NCBI GenBank assembly: GCA_026122225.1
Contig: JANEZZ010000734.1
Location: 620,001-684,000 of the forward strand
DNA length: 64,000 nucleotides
Reading direction: 5' to 3'
Source: Heloderma charlesbogerti
Taxonomy: Eukaryota > Chordata > Lepidosauria > Squamata > Helodermatidae
Shown here: positions 44,846-56,521 of the stretch, one piece after another
Layout: each line of letters starts with the position of its first letter
How positions within the stretch are numbered: position 1 is the first letter of the stretch
Notes under the pieces: generated by a model
What the model saw: only the letters and a program-made list of their open reading frames with translations
The model's database searches: none
Told to the model about the DNA's origin: nothing
Translations under genes and position numbers: made by a program

Positions 44846-46675
44846 GTAGAAACATAAAACTGATATATGTGTATGGTGTGACATTCATGGGCCCAATGCA
44901 TTGTATTTGTTCACCCTACCCCAAATTTGCCTGATAAGAATAATTCTTTTCAGGCCTATCTTTGTTCAAGTTTTACATATTATCACCAGCTCATGGTGAG
45001 AGCTGGCTTGGGTATGCTTCCATTTGTTTTAAGCTGTTTAGGTCACCTATGCATCCTATTATCAGATTTTGATGTTCTGCGTGAAATATTGGACCATCAG
45101 CTGAGCAGTTTCTAGGGCCTGGAAGCTCTTCCCACCCACCTCATCTTTTCCCTATAGGTTCAATTTTCACTTTCTTCCCTTCCTCATTTTCCCTAAAAAT
45201 GTAATTCTGCTAGTGTTCCTCATTTCTCCCACCTGTCCTCTTCTAGTTGAGCTCCAGGCCTTGGCCGCATTGGAAAGGAACAGCTAAGCCCCATCAACTG
45301 TTCACCATTCCAGGTCTTGTCTAATGATGTGGTTGAAACTTGAAATTAGTCAGCTCGTAAGTCGAATCTAGCAGGTTCCTAATTCTCAAATGCATAAGCC
45401 CTGGCTTCATTCCAATGAAATGTAATGTTTTCGTGATTCAAACAGAGATTATTGCGGGGGGGGGGGGTACATGTGTGGTTTGCATAAGTAAATGTCCAAA
45501 CTGCCATCTTTGCACATGCTCAGCTGCTGAAACCCTTCACTTTCTGAAGGAAATGAAAAAGCGGTAACGCATATGTTGTGATGTGCAGGGTCAGAAAAGA
45601 GGACCACATTACAAACGTCACATTCCCATGATTCTCTTTGGTGAGGTGCATGAGCAAAAGTGCTAAGATGATTTGAAGGCTCATAATAACAGCTTTTGTA
45701 AGAATGTATAACAATGCATTTGTAACTTGGTGAGTAAATTACAAATATTGATGGGGTCAGTAAGCCTTTTACCTGAAAAGCAGCAAAGCCTGAGGACTTT
45801 TTAGTGGCATTCTTACGTTCACTGCTCCCTTTCATAGTTGTCTTTCTACTAGCATCTGATGCACATGTTCCAAGTATGAACTGCACACAGTGGAAATATT
45901 TGTTTCATGATTAAACCAAGCACCGATTTGGTAAAAATGTGGGATTTTCAGTGTCTGCTGTATTAATGAGAAATAAGGTAGGCAATTTTACATTTCATCA
46001 CCTCTCACTGAATATGAAAGAAGAACTTATTAAAGTTTTGCTTATCATGAGCAAGACTTTGAAATTACATAATTTATAAAAACTAGTACAGGGAATTAAT
46101 TAAATGCACCCACATTCAGACAAGCAATCAAGCCAGCACATTAAAGGCTGGGCAGGTAGAGAGAGAAGAAAAAATCTCTGAGCAAGCACATTATCCTATT
46201 CATCTCAATGGGATGTATTCTTAAATGGACTGTGCCAGAGGACACCTGAAATTTGTTAGATTTTAGGATCCTATCCTCCTCTGTGCAGCAGAAAGATATG
46301 GGTAAAGAAGTTCCCAACAGCCCCTTGCCTTGAGTTACATTCTGATGGCTGTGTTGTGGCCCTCTCTCTTTAGAGCCACCATAATATTACAGTTGCAAAA
46401 CACCATAAGAATGAAGATTTTAGGGCTTTTTAAAGACACACAGGTCCCAGCTGGATGGTTTATCCCTTGGCTAGTACAGGATGCTCTATAGCTGTAGGAG
46501 AATACACTTCTATCTAAAAAGGCAAGGTGCAAATCCATACCTTGGGAGCAAGAATCCAGTGAACTGTGCAACTAAATATGTGAACCAAAGGGGACATTTC
46601 TTTTTTGACAAATGGTGACAGATGCCTATACCACATGGCAGACTTCTTTAGAAACTGAATGGAGTTTCAAACAGT
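44846..46675. other. Unique-looking non-coding DNA
   Basis: 1.8 kb. A minus-strand open frame of 145 codons at 45449-45886 has no recognised motif and ends in a G run; treated as chance. No repeat assignment. Confidence 0.4.
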
Positions 46676-47232
46676 GTTGTTCAGTCATTAAGTCATGTCC
46701 GACTCTTCGTGACCCCATGGACCATAGCATGCCAGGCCTTCCTGTCCTCCGCTCTCTCCCGGAGTATGCTCAAGTTCATATTAATTGCATCGGTGATGCT
46801 ATCTAGCCATCTCATACTCTGCCGTCCCCTTCTCCTTTTGCCTTCAATCCTTCAGCATCAGGGTCTTTTCCAGTGACTTTTCTCTTCGCATTTGGTGACC
46901 AAAATATTTGAGCTTCAGCTTCAGTATCTGTCCTTCCAATGAGCACTCAGGGTTGATTTCCTTTAGGATTGACTGATTTGACCTCCTTGCAGTCCAGGGG
47001 ACTCGTAAGAGTCTTCTCCAGCACCACAGTTCGAAAGCATCAATTCTTCGGCGCTCAGCCTTCCTTATAGTCCAGCTCTCACAGCCATACATCACTACTG
47101 GGAAAACCATAGCTTTGATTATGCGGACCTTTGTCAGCAAGGTGATGTCTCTGCTTCTTACTATGTTGTCTAGGTTTGCCATAGCTTTCCTCCCAAGGAG
47201 CAAGCGTCTTTTAATTTCATGGCTACAGTCAC
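46676..47232 (-). mobile_element. Bov-B (RTE) 3' fragment
   Basis: Antisense Bov-B 3' part of about 560 bp, matching about 57664-58200 of the larger copy. The minus frame is open for 131 codons (46844-47239) and shows LLLGRKAMANLD, FPVVMYGCESWTIRKAERRR, LWCWRRLLRVPWTARRSNQS and KLKYFGHQMRR, the conserved region after the reverse-transcriptase core. No catalytic residues are included. No matching flanks were seen. Confidence 0.9.
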
Positions 47233-47234
47233 TG

Positions 47235-47310
47235 AGCATGCTGGGAGTTGTAGGCCTTTTCTCTGTCTAAACATGCATAGCATTGCACCCTGAATGTGTT
47301 TATTTTCAGA
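47235..47310. repeat. Repeat shared with window start
   Basis: gcatgctgggagttgtaggccttttctctgtctaaacatgcatagcattgcacc parallels positions 36-95. Probably a MITE piece. Confidence 0.5.
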
Positions 47311-50300
47311 CTCTTTTCCCAGATTACGCTATTGGACCATGGTCCTGTATTTGCCACAGCCCCGATCTCCAACATAAATCATCAGCCAATTAGTTGATTA
47401 ATCATATCATTTATGCACGCTTGAAGGAACAAATCCTATGGAAATAAGAGGGCCTTACTTCTGAGAATACATTTTTGGGATTGTGCTGTGAATCGCCATA
47501 CTTTCTCATATGAATAAAAGCAACTGTTCTGAAGTGGGGGGAAGCATGGTTTCTTTTTTGTTGTTGCATGTATATATATGTTCTTGCATCAGGCACCAAT
47601 TACAAGGGGGAAATGCCTCCTTCATAAGAAGAAAGGACAAGTGACTATTGTAAGATGATACCTTCTACATTATGGTTTTTGTAAGTATTTTTATTTTTAC
47701 AATAATTATTTTTAATAATGGCATCCCAATTAATAGGGGCATATTTTTAATCGATCAAAGGTTTTTAAGTGATTCACTGAACTGATTAGTTGACTAACAG
47801 CGCAATCGTAGACAAACCTATTCGGAAGTAAGTCCTATTATGTTAAACAGGACTTACTCCCAGGTAATTATGTATCAGCTTCCATCTTAAATATTCAAGC
47901 CTAGAAATAATTTGTTTCTTGCCTTTCTCATCTGGTTTTCCTGGACCTCATCTTTATTTACTTGCTGCTTGGACATGTTCGTACTCTAGATTGGATCCTG
48001 CTCAGCCTTTTCCCCTCTTCTGATCCTGAGCTTTTCTACACAAGGCTGTTAATCCACTGTATTTACTTAGTTTCGTCACAGAACTAAAATCTGAGCTCTA
48101 CACAAAGAGTTTTTCCTTTCCTGCTTTTCTGCTATATCACCTCTAGGTGGCACTGTGCTATAGCATAATAACACAATTACACAAGTAGGAAAATACATTT
48201 TCTTTCACTTTCAGAAATAACACTCCATTTTCACAGCTCTAAAAAATCTTGCCAAAAGTGCTTGTTAGACACAGAAGCAAAACTGGAGGGTCACAATATC
48301 ATCTAAAGAACCTGTAAACAACCATGAGTAAGGAATGACGAATGCACAATAAAACACTTCAGCATTCATGCTGTAGTCTTCTTCTTCTTTATCTTTTATT
48401 GAGAGACTGTACAGCATGTATTTGGGGGGGTCAAGGCTTATGTTCCCTCGGGGGTCATCTATTGGGGGCCATATGGCAGCAGTGGGTGGGGTGAGATCCC
48501 AAAGTGTGTGGGGGCACTCTTCTCTCTTTCTGCCACCTCCTTTTCTCTCACTCTGCAACCCTCCCTCCCTCGCCAGCTGCCAGGTGAGACGATAGCTTTT
48601 AACAGAAGTCTGAACTGATTACTTGCAGAGATTTTGAAATTAGGCTAAGGCCCGAGGTTGCCTGTGCCTGGTCTATAGCCATCTTCACCACCCTCCAAAG
48701 TGTCTATGCAGAAGGCATTCAAGAAACATAGTTTAACGTTTTAAAGTTTAAAACTTTAAAGTTTTAAAGTTTCTTTAAAGAAAGAAATAAAATAACCAGC
48801 CATCTTGTACAAGAATATGGATGAAAAAGGAATTTCTTCCAGTCTAATCCTCCTTTCAAAGAATTGTTTAAAAAATCTGTTGTATAGTGACAGAATCCGC
48901 ACATAACACATTGTACCAAAGCCTGTGTCAGCCCCAGGAAACAACCTGCACAGTGAAATGTTTTAAGTGAAGCCAATGTGTACAGGCTCGTGAACCATGA
49001 ATTTGGTAGGTAAACATTCACAAAGGATGACAGCACAGAGCATTTTAGTTCTTGATTTTTTTTCATCCATGCGCAATGTTTGTTTTCTCTTGGTGACCTT
49101 ATATGAAAATATGTGTACTCATGGAAAGCATGTTTTGCATTTAGATTAAGTTCACAGTGGAACCTTTACTGACCAAATAAAGCATGTCGAGGTTTGAACT
49201 TGGCTCGTGGATTAGTGCAGCTAATGAATTTGGTCTGGCCTTCATAACAATAAATTATGTTGCTTCCAGGTCTTGTGTTTGTTTGTTCAACTGCAACCTT
49301 TACTGCAGAGTCCTTAATTTGTCTGCCATTGTTCCCTTGTACAGCCTAGATTTTGATCCATGCTGGGTAGGGGTATGTTTTATTCTCAGCTAGGCATGTC
49401 ACTGGCAAATGAGAACACCTACAGCATCATTAGAAGAGCCCTAATGCTTGATCAATCAAAGTCCCAACCAGTCCGGCATCCTTCTTCCCATGGCAGCCAA
49501 TGAGATTCCTCCAGGAAACCCACCTAATAACTACTTAATCACAGGGACATTCTTATATTCTTTCCTTTTTGTTTTCTAGAGAGCATCATATAGACCTTGC
49601 AGGTAGGGAGGCCACTTCCACATCACCAAAAAAGAGGACAAAAGAGAATACCTTTTTACATAGCATTTGCACATGCTAACTGATATGCATAGATGAACGT
49701 TTAGCAATAATTTCTATAATTTAAATACAAATACAATGCATGTCACCCTAGTTGGGAAGACTTGACTGGGTGGCTTGATTCTGCTCAGTCTGCTGTTCAG
49801 GACCTGGTGCTAACTGAAGGCATCAATGTAGGGCCCCTGCTCTACCTCCTGGTGATACTTTAAACCTGGCTTGGACTGGGCAGCCGTGCAAATAGAGGAT
49901 GCCTTCAAACTGAGGACTGTCCTCTGTAAAGTAGGATACATGGCCACCCTACACACAGGGCAAACCTCAGAGCTAATCTAATGTCCTGCTTTGTGATTTC
50001 CCCCCCTCACTTCTTAGGTCTACTCAAAAATAATTCCTGTGCCCTTGCTAAACATTCAGTTCCGCAAAATATGGAACAAATTAATACTACCCAGGATATA
50101 TTCCCTTCCCCCCCCCCCAAGAAGTAATTGTTATCACACATTTTTAAAAAGTCAGTGGCAGATCTGATTGATCAAGAGCTGACTAACAGGCTAATTTTTA
50201 TCTGATGAGCTATCATTCATTTTTGGCTATTAAATGAAGTATTTCCCATGTTTTAAATGGATTTCTTGTGACAGGATATCCACAATAACGTTCACAACCA

Positions 50301-51043
50301 GTTAGCAATGTCATGCCATGGATATTCAGTTTCTCATGACAACATAGTACCAGTCATTTTCTGGAATGCATAATGCGGGGGGATGGAGCTAAACAAAAAA
50401 TTGTAAGAGTTTCAAGCCTCGCTATTTTCAGTGTCAGAGATTTAAAAACATGCCTAAATCTCCTGCTGAAATCAAACTTAAATCCTCACTATTGGCTGGG
50501 TTCAGCTCATAATTGTATGGCTCTTTTGATTCATAAAATACCAGCTTTGGGAAAAGAAGTAGTGAAATCAGCAAATCTTTAGTGTGGAAATTATGCACCC
50601 TTACTAAGTTATAACTATTGCTCAACAGGCAGCTCTCCTTTCAACCTGACAGCTGGTAACCATAGTAACGTCCACACATTCAGGGCCTGAATTCCAAGGG
50701 GGTCTGCTTCCTGAAGGAAGATTAGAAACTGAGTATGACAGAACACTTGTCATATAATAAGATGGCAATTGGGATGACCTGAAAAAACAAAAACAAAACA
50801 CAATGCATGACAAAATCGTCTTCGTTCATTTAGGAAAACTTTCTATTCAAGTTATCGAACCGTGTTGTGAATCCCTGGAATAAAATATTCTGGTAACTCC
50901 ACCCCTGTGCCTAAGCTAGTTTCAGATTCAGAGCACAGACCCACTCAGTGGTGGAGTAAAGGTAGAGGCCTGTGGTTTGGGGCAGGTCTGGTGGCAAAAC
51001 CTAGCTCAGAAAGCTGTAAAGGGGGATTAGACAAACTAATGGA
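47311..51043. other. Unique-looking non-coding DNA
   Basis: 3.7 kb, AT-rich. Small repeat-like piece at 47795-47875 (gcgcaatcgtag ... aagtaagtcctatt ... aggacttactcccagg), an imperfect hairpin. A symmetric aaagtttaaaactttaaagttttaaagtt stretch lies near 48740-48775. No exon seen. Confidence 0.4.
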
Positions 51044-51051
51044 GTATAAAT

Positions 51052-51318
51052 AGGGATGTCACAAGAGTCCGGGAAGGGGATGGAGTCCAGCAGACTCCCC
51101 CACCAGCACTCACTCCCCCCAGACCCGCTTGCTAAGCCCCTGTGGTCACCCGGACTCACTTGCTGAACAGCTGCACGCCCAGAGAGTGGGTCCAGCAGCC
51201 ATGTCCTCTAGCGAGCCACCATTTTGCATAAAAATGGCAGCTTGGGGATTTCCATAAATCTAATGTTACATAAATGGTGGCCGTTAAGGGGCCATTTATG
51301 CAACATTACAGGTGTAAA
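51052..51318. mobile_element. Partial hAT-like element, TAGGGATG family
   Basis: Starts TAGGGATGTCACAAGAGTCC. Contains paired sequences aatgttacataaatgg and ccatttatgcaacatt (about 51261-51308). The right terminus is missing, so it is truncated. Confidence 0.5.
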
Positions 51319-51675
51319 TGGTCCATTCACTGGGGACAAGATAGAACCTTGTGGCATACCACTGGCCATGAAGTGGAACCTTATGAGACTGTTCTTCCAG
51401 GAAGGACAATAATGACCATAACACCATGACTCCTAGGACCAACTCATAAACAACCCAGATAAGCATACCATGATCAATGTATCAAAAGTCACTGACAGGT
51501 CCAGGAGAACTAGTTGAGTTGCACTGCCCCCACCTATTCCCCAGTGAAATTCATGCACCAGGTATTTCCATCTCATAACTAGGCCTGAAATCAGATTGGA
51601 ATGAATCTAAAATAATCAGTGTCATCCAAGACTAGTTGGAGTTAAGAAGCTACCACCCTTTCCAACACCTTTCCA
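51319..51675. repeat. Unassigned interspersed-repeat-like sequence
   Basis: Phrases such as ccttgtggcataccact, caggtccaggagaac and ggcctgaaatcagattggaatg look like LINE-derived text, but I cannot place the family. No open frame. Confidence 0.3.
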
Positions 51676-51785
51676 ACACTGATTTTTGTAATGGTTTTAT
51701 TACCTGACTTGTTTTTTTATGTTTGATTATTATTTTGTACTTTACTTTGTATTATATTGATGTTAGCCACCTTGAGTATGATGAC
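51676..51785 (+). mobile_element. LINE 3' UTR fragment
   Basis: Ends tttgtattatattgatgttagccaccttgagt, an L2-like 3' end in sense orientation. Confidence 0.5.
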
Positions 51786-51929
51786 GACGGTCCAGCACAA
51801 ACTACCATCTATTAGCCTAAGATGTACTGCTAAAGGGGGGTGGGGGACAGCACAGGGAGGAAAATAATGATCTTGTCTCCTTCCTTTCTTGGCAACTCAC
51901 CTGAATGCAATCTTGTTGGTTGGGAACTA

Positions 51930-51998
51930 TATATGAAGCTCAGACCATTGATTCATCTAGCCGACTCCTATCTACTCTGACTGGCCGCTATCAGTATA
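51930..51998 (-). mobile_element. tRNA-SINE tail fragment
   Basis: aagctcagaccattgattcatctagccgactcctatctactctgactggccgc matches the tail half of the SINE at 36262-36460. Confidence 0.6.
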
Positions 51999-52008
51999 TT
52001 TGCAAAAT

Positions 52009-52011
<3 letters not shown>

Positions 52012-52058
<47 letters not shown>
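52012..52058. repeat. (TA)n microsatellite
   Basis: 47 bp of TA directly against the tail of the Sauria-type SINE. Confidence 0.95.
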
Positions 52059-52062
<4 letters not shown>

Positions 52063-52393
52063 GTAAAGGTGTTCCCAACCAGTCGTGTCCGACTCTAGGG
52101 TGCGGTGCTCATCCCCGTTTCTAAGCCGAAGAGCCAGCGCTATCCGAAGATGCTTCCGTGGCCATGTGGCTGGCATGACTGAACACCGAGGTGCACGGAA
52201 TGCTGTTACCTTTCCCGCCAAGGCAGTACCTATTTATCTACTTGCAATTTCTTGCTTTTGAACTGCTAGGTCGGCAGGAGCTGGGACTGAAGACGGGAGC
52301 TCACTCCGTCACGCAGCACTCAGGTCTCGAACTGCTGACCTGCCGACCTTCCAGTCTGCAGTTCAGCGTCTTAACCACTAAGCCACCGTGGCC
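52059..52393 (-). mobile_element. Sauria/Squam-type SINE with Bov-B-like tail
   Basis: Reverse complement begins GGCCACGGTGGCTTAGTGG with a tRNA-like A-box region (TTAGTGGTTAAGACGC) and B box (GTTCGAGACC). It continues through a conserved middle and ends GAGTCGGACACGACTGG before a short tail. That ending is also the Bov-B 3' end (compare ggacacgactgaac at 58191), consistent with mobilisation by Bov-B as known for squamate SINEs. Near full length and little decayed. It sits in a TA microsatellite: actatatata follows the head too. Confidence 0.85.
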
Positions 52394-54286
52394 ACTATAT
52401 ATATACACATACATACTACTGACTGCCTCCAACGGTTACCTTTTCTCACTGGTAACACAACTCTCTATTCTTCCTCTCAGTGTGGTTGACTGAATGGACA
52501 CAAACGCATGCACAGAATCAGTAAAGGAGTTTCTCTAGAGCAGGACTAGTGCGTGTGAATGTGTGTTTGTTTATAGTGTACTTGGAGTGCAGGGAAAATA
52601 GCTGTCATTATAGGCTCCTTTACAAATGCTCAAATAACAAAAAGGGAATTATATACACTTCCGGTTTTGTTCATGGTCGCATACAAATTAGGTAAAGAAT
52701 CAAACTAATTTTAAAACTATGATTAGGGAAGGAGCTTCCTTATTTTATGGATTTCTGTATGGCCCAATAACAAGAACCCATTAGTCAAATCTCAAGAATA
52801 TTATGATTACTGAGACAGTGTGTATGAAAGCACTTTGAACACTCTGAAGCATTATATAGATGCTATTATTGGTAGCATTAATCATAATATTATTAGCCTG
52901 GACCCACCTATAGTTGTGGGCAACTCATCAGATGTTGCAGCTAATGGCTTAGGTTAGGTGTACATCCATATTCACATCAAAAAAACACACCCAAAAGCTC
53001 TTGGTGAACTAACACAGTATGGGTGTCGATGTATATCAATGTAGACTTGAGCCTATAGCTTTATTAAGTTGCATACAAGAGGTTGCTTACACACATGGAT
53101 CACCTTTGTTGGATTGGGATGATAATGATGTTGATGATGGTGGTGGTGGTGATGAACTAGTCTATTGTACAGATTAAGAATCCGACCAGTGAACCAGTAA
53201 ATCTCTAGTTCTCAGCTCACCTCTGCCATTAGTTCAACAAGTGGCAAGTCACCATCCCTGATCTACAATATGAGGATAATATAATGACTTACCCTACTGG
53301 TTAAGGGCTGCTGAGATATATGTGGAAATTCTCAAATGTGTTATATGTAAGGGTTGAGTGTTATTATTTCCATCTTCTGATGATTTCACAAAAGTAAAAG
53401 TTAAGATAGATTAGAAGAATAACAAACCATGGAGAAAACTTCCATTGTGGCTGGTCACACACCGTAAATGAAAAATACCCTCATTTGCCAGTTTTGACAA
53501 GGAAACTGCACTTGTGATAAGAAAATAAACATCAACAAAAAATGAAAGGGAAACCGCACATTCATTAAAACATTAATCAATACAAGAGAATGTGATGGGC
53601 AAAATAATTTAAATTGCCATTGATGGAACCACACCACATGTTACATTTTGTCTCTACAATTGCTATATAATATCATTGCTAAATTTAAATGCATCTCAGA
53701 CTGTTTGATCAATGTTATTAAGTTATCTACAGAGAATCACAAAGGCTTGTAAAGCTGCTATTAATTTCTATGAAACCAAGGATAAATGAATATGAAAGGC
53801 TTTTGAATTTGTTGAACTACTGCCAAAGGTTTAATTGTGGTTAGTTACTTTTATTTGCTCACATAGAAGTGTAGTTGCTGTGACCAATTAAAATAAGAAA
53901 CCATGCTTCAGGTGTAGTTTATCAATAACTTATTTTCCATGCCGCCTTTTCATATTTTCCGATTCAAGGATTATCTCAAATATTTAACTTAATAATCTTC
54001 CTTCAACTTCTACCCATTCGCTTCAATCCAAACTGGCATGCATTTATTACTTACATATTGGGATATTTATAGGTTGTATTTTGAAATAAAAACCTTCAAG
54101 GCATCTTACAAAACTTTTAGGAATTTAATATGAAAATTGAAAGCTCTGATTGATGGGAGGGGTGAAAATGGACGGATGGAGTGAGGGCTGGGTTCATGTG
54201 TGTGTGAGAGAATGTGATGATGATGAGCTTAATGTAAGACCACTAACACCTCACTCTCTTTCACAGAAATATATATTTATATATAT
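52394..54286. other. Unique-looking non-coding DNA
   Basis: 1.9 kb of AT-rich DNA. Short GGT/GAT simple stretch at 53118-53155. No gene seen. Confidence 0.4.
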
Positions 54287-54302
54287 CCAGTATTCTTGCC
54301 AA

Positions 54303-55338
54303 GAAAACCCCATGGAACGTATCACAAGGCTAAAAGAGATGACGCCGGAAGATGAGACCCTCAGGTCGGAAGGTGTCCAATATACTACTGGGGAAGAGCA
54401 GAGGGTATTTCCAAGTAGCGCCAGAAAGAGTGAAGCGGCTGGGCCAAAGCCGAAAGGACACTCAGCTGTGGATGTGTCTGGTGGTGAAAAGAAAGTCCGA
54501 TGCTGTAAAGAACAATATTGTTTAGGAACCTGGAATGTCAGATCAATGAATCAAGGTAAGCTGGAGGTGGTCAAACATGAGATGGCAAGATTGAACATCG
54601 ACATCTTGGGAATCAGCGAACTAAAATGGACAGGCATGGGCGAATGTAATTCAGGTGACCATCATATCTACTACTGTGGGCAAGAATCCCTTAGAAGAAA
54701 TGGTGTAGCACTCATAGTCAACAAAAGGGTGGGAAAAGCAGTACTGGGGTACAATCTTAAAAATGATAGAATGATCTCAGTACGAATCCAAGGCAAACCA
54801 TTCAACATCACAGTAATTCAAGTCTATGCCCCAACCACTGATGCCGAAGAAGCTGAGGTTCTATGAAGACCTACAACACCTTCTAGAACTAACACCAAAA
54901 AAAGATGTCCTCTTCATCATAGGGGATTGGAATGCTAAAGTAGGAAGTCAAGAAATCACCGGGATAACAGGCAGGCATGGCCTTGGTGTACAAAATGAAG
55001 CAGGACAAAAGCTAATAGAGTTTTGCCAAGAGAACACACTGATCATAGCAAACACTCTTTTCCAACAGCACAAGAGGCGACTCTACACATGGACATCACC
55101 AGATGGTCAATATCGAAATCAGATTGATTATGTCCTTTGCAGTCAAAGATGGAGAAGCTCTATACAATCAGTAAAAACAAGACCTGGAGCTGACTGTGGC
55201 TCAGATCATGAGCTTCTTGTTGCAAAATTTCAGCTTAAATTGAAGAATGTAGGGAAAACCACTAAACCATTCAGGTATGACCTAAATCATATCCTTTATG
55301 AATATACAGTGGAGGTGAGGAATAGATTTCAGGGATAA
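54303..55338 (+). pseudogene. Bov-B endonuclease domain remnant
   Basis: Apurinic-type endonuclease that would nick the target DNA for retrotransposition. Motifs in order: GTWNVRSMNQGKLE, DILGISELKWTG (catalytic Glu region), NGVALIVNKRV, ITVIQVYAPTTDAE, then after a frameshift FIIGDWNAKVGS (GDWN at 54922-54933) and GSDHELLVAKF (SDH at 55201-55209). The frame moves from the first ORF (to 54866) to the second (from about 54858), and the second ends at a TAA at 55336 where the family continues. Catalytic residues are recognisable, but the protein is not intact. Confidence 0.9.
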
Positions 55339-55631
55339 GACCTGATAGACAGAGTGCCTGAGGAACTATGGACGGAGGTCCATAACATTGTTCAGGAGGC
55401 AGCAACTCAATCCATCCCAAAGAAAAAGAAATGCAAGAAAGCCAAGTGGCTGTCTGATGAGGCTTTACAAGTAGCTGAGGAAAGAAGGGAAGCGAAAAGC
55501 AAGGGAGAAAGGGAAGATATATCCAACTGAATGCAGAGTTCCAGAGAATAGCAAAGAGAGACAAGAAGGCCTTCTTAAATGAACAATGCAAAGAAATCGA
55601 GGAAAACCACAGAATGGGAAAGACTAGAGAT

Positions 55632-56510
55632 TAGGGGTGGATGAAAGTCCCTTACCTTTCGCCGAAGCTTGTTCGCAGTGGGGGGGAGGCGCTTCGCTGC
55701 TCCCCCCGCGAAGTTCAGGCTGGGAGGGGAGGCTTCCCGCCTTGCCCTGGCTGAAATTCAGGCCGGGGAGGAGGCTTCCCGCCTCGCCCCGGCCGAAATT
55801 CAGGCCGGGGAGGAGGCTTCCCGCCTCACCCGGCCGCGAACTCGAAAGTTAAAAAAAAACAAACAAAACGCCCCCGTGATAGGCTACGTGATGATTAACG
55901 TAGCCTATCACGGCTAGATCTGCAAAGTCAGCCATGATAGGCTACGTTAATCATCACGTAGCCTATCACGGGTGACTTAAAAAAAAAAAAAAAGCACGTA
56001 CGCTAATGGCGGCCCCCATAGGGAGCCGCCATTCGCGTTCCTTATTTGGTCGCTGTAGTCTACGTAAATCTTTACGTAGACTACAGTGACCAAATAAGGA
56101 ACAGGAATGGCGGCTCCCTATGGGGGCCGCCATTATCCGTACGCGCTTTTTTTTTTTAAAGTCACCCGTGATAGGCTACGTGACGATTGACGTAGCCTAT
56201 CACGGCTGACTTTGCAAATCTAGCTGTGATAGGCTACGTTAATCCTCACGTAGCCTATCACGGGGGCGTTTTTTCTTTTTCTTTCGTTGGAATGGCGGCG
56301 GCTCCCGTGCTCCCACCCCGCACGAACAGCTGCCGAACCGCCGGCCGGACCCGCCGCCGGGAGGGACATTCGGCGAAGGTAAGTCCCGTCCCGGGGGGGG
56401 GTGCGGGGGTAGGGGGTGCAGAGGATTTCTCCCCGAAACTTGTTCAGGGGGCCGAACACGTTGGCGCTCAGCCCCCCGAAGTTTCGGGGAGAAATTCTCC
56501 GCCATCCCTA
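55632..56510. mobile_element. Foldback hAT-like element, copy D, inside Bov-B
   Basis: Begins TAGGGGTGGATGAAAG and ends CGCCATCCCTA. Perfect 8-bp duplication ctagagat at 55624-55631 and 56511-56518. Removing the insert and one duplication restores uninterrupted Bov-B text (GKTRDLFK). Symmetry axis near 56069.5, within 2 bp of the midpoint. Four 36-bp hairpins (55876-55911, 55934-55969, 56168-56203, 56226-56261), a central 30-bp hairpin (56055-56084) and inverted AATGGCGGC pairs. Outer arms are G-rich with three near repeats of aggcttcccgcct at 55730-55830. No protein. Confidence 0.9.
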
Positions 56511-56521
56511 CTAGAGATCTC

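Noticed and set aside
45449..45886. 145-codon minus-strand frame
   Set aside because: No motif, odd composition, ends in a G run; length is within chance for 64 kb searched in six frames.
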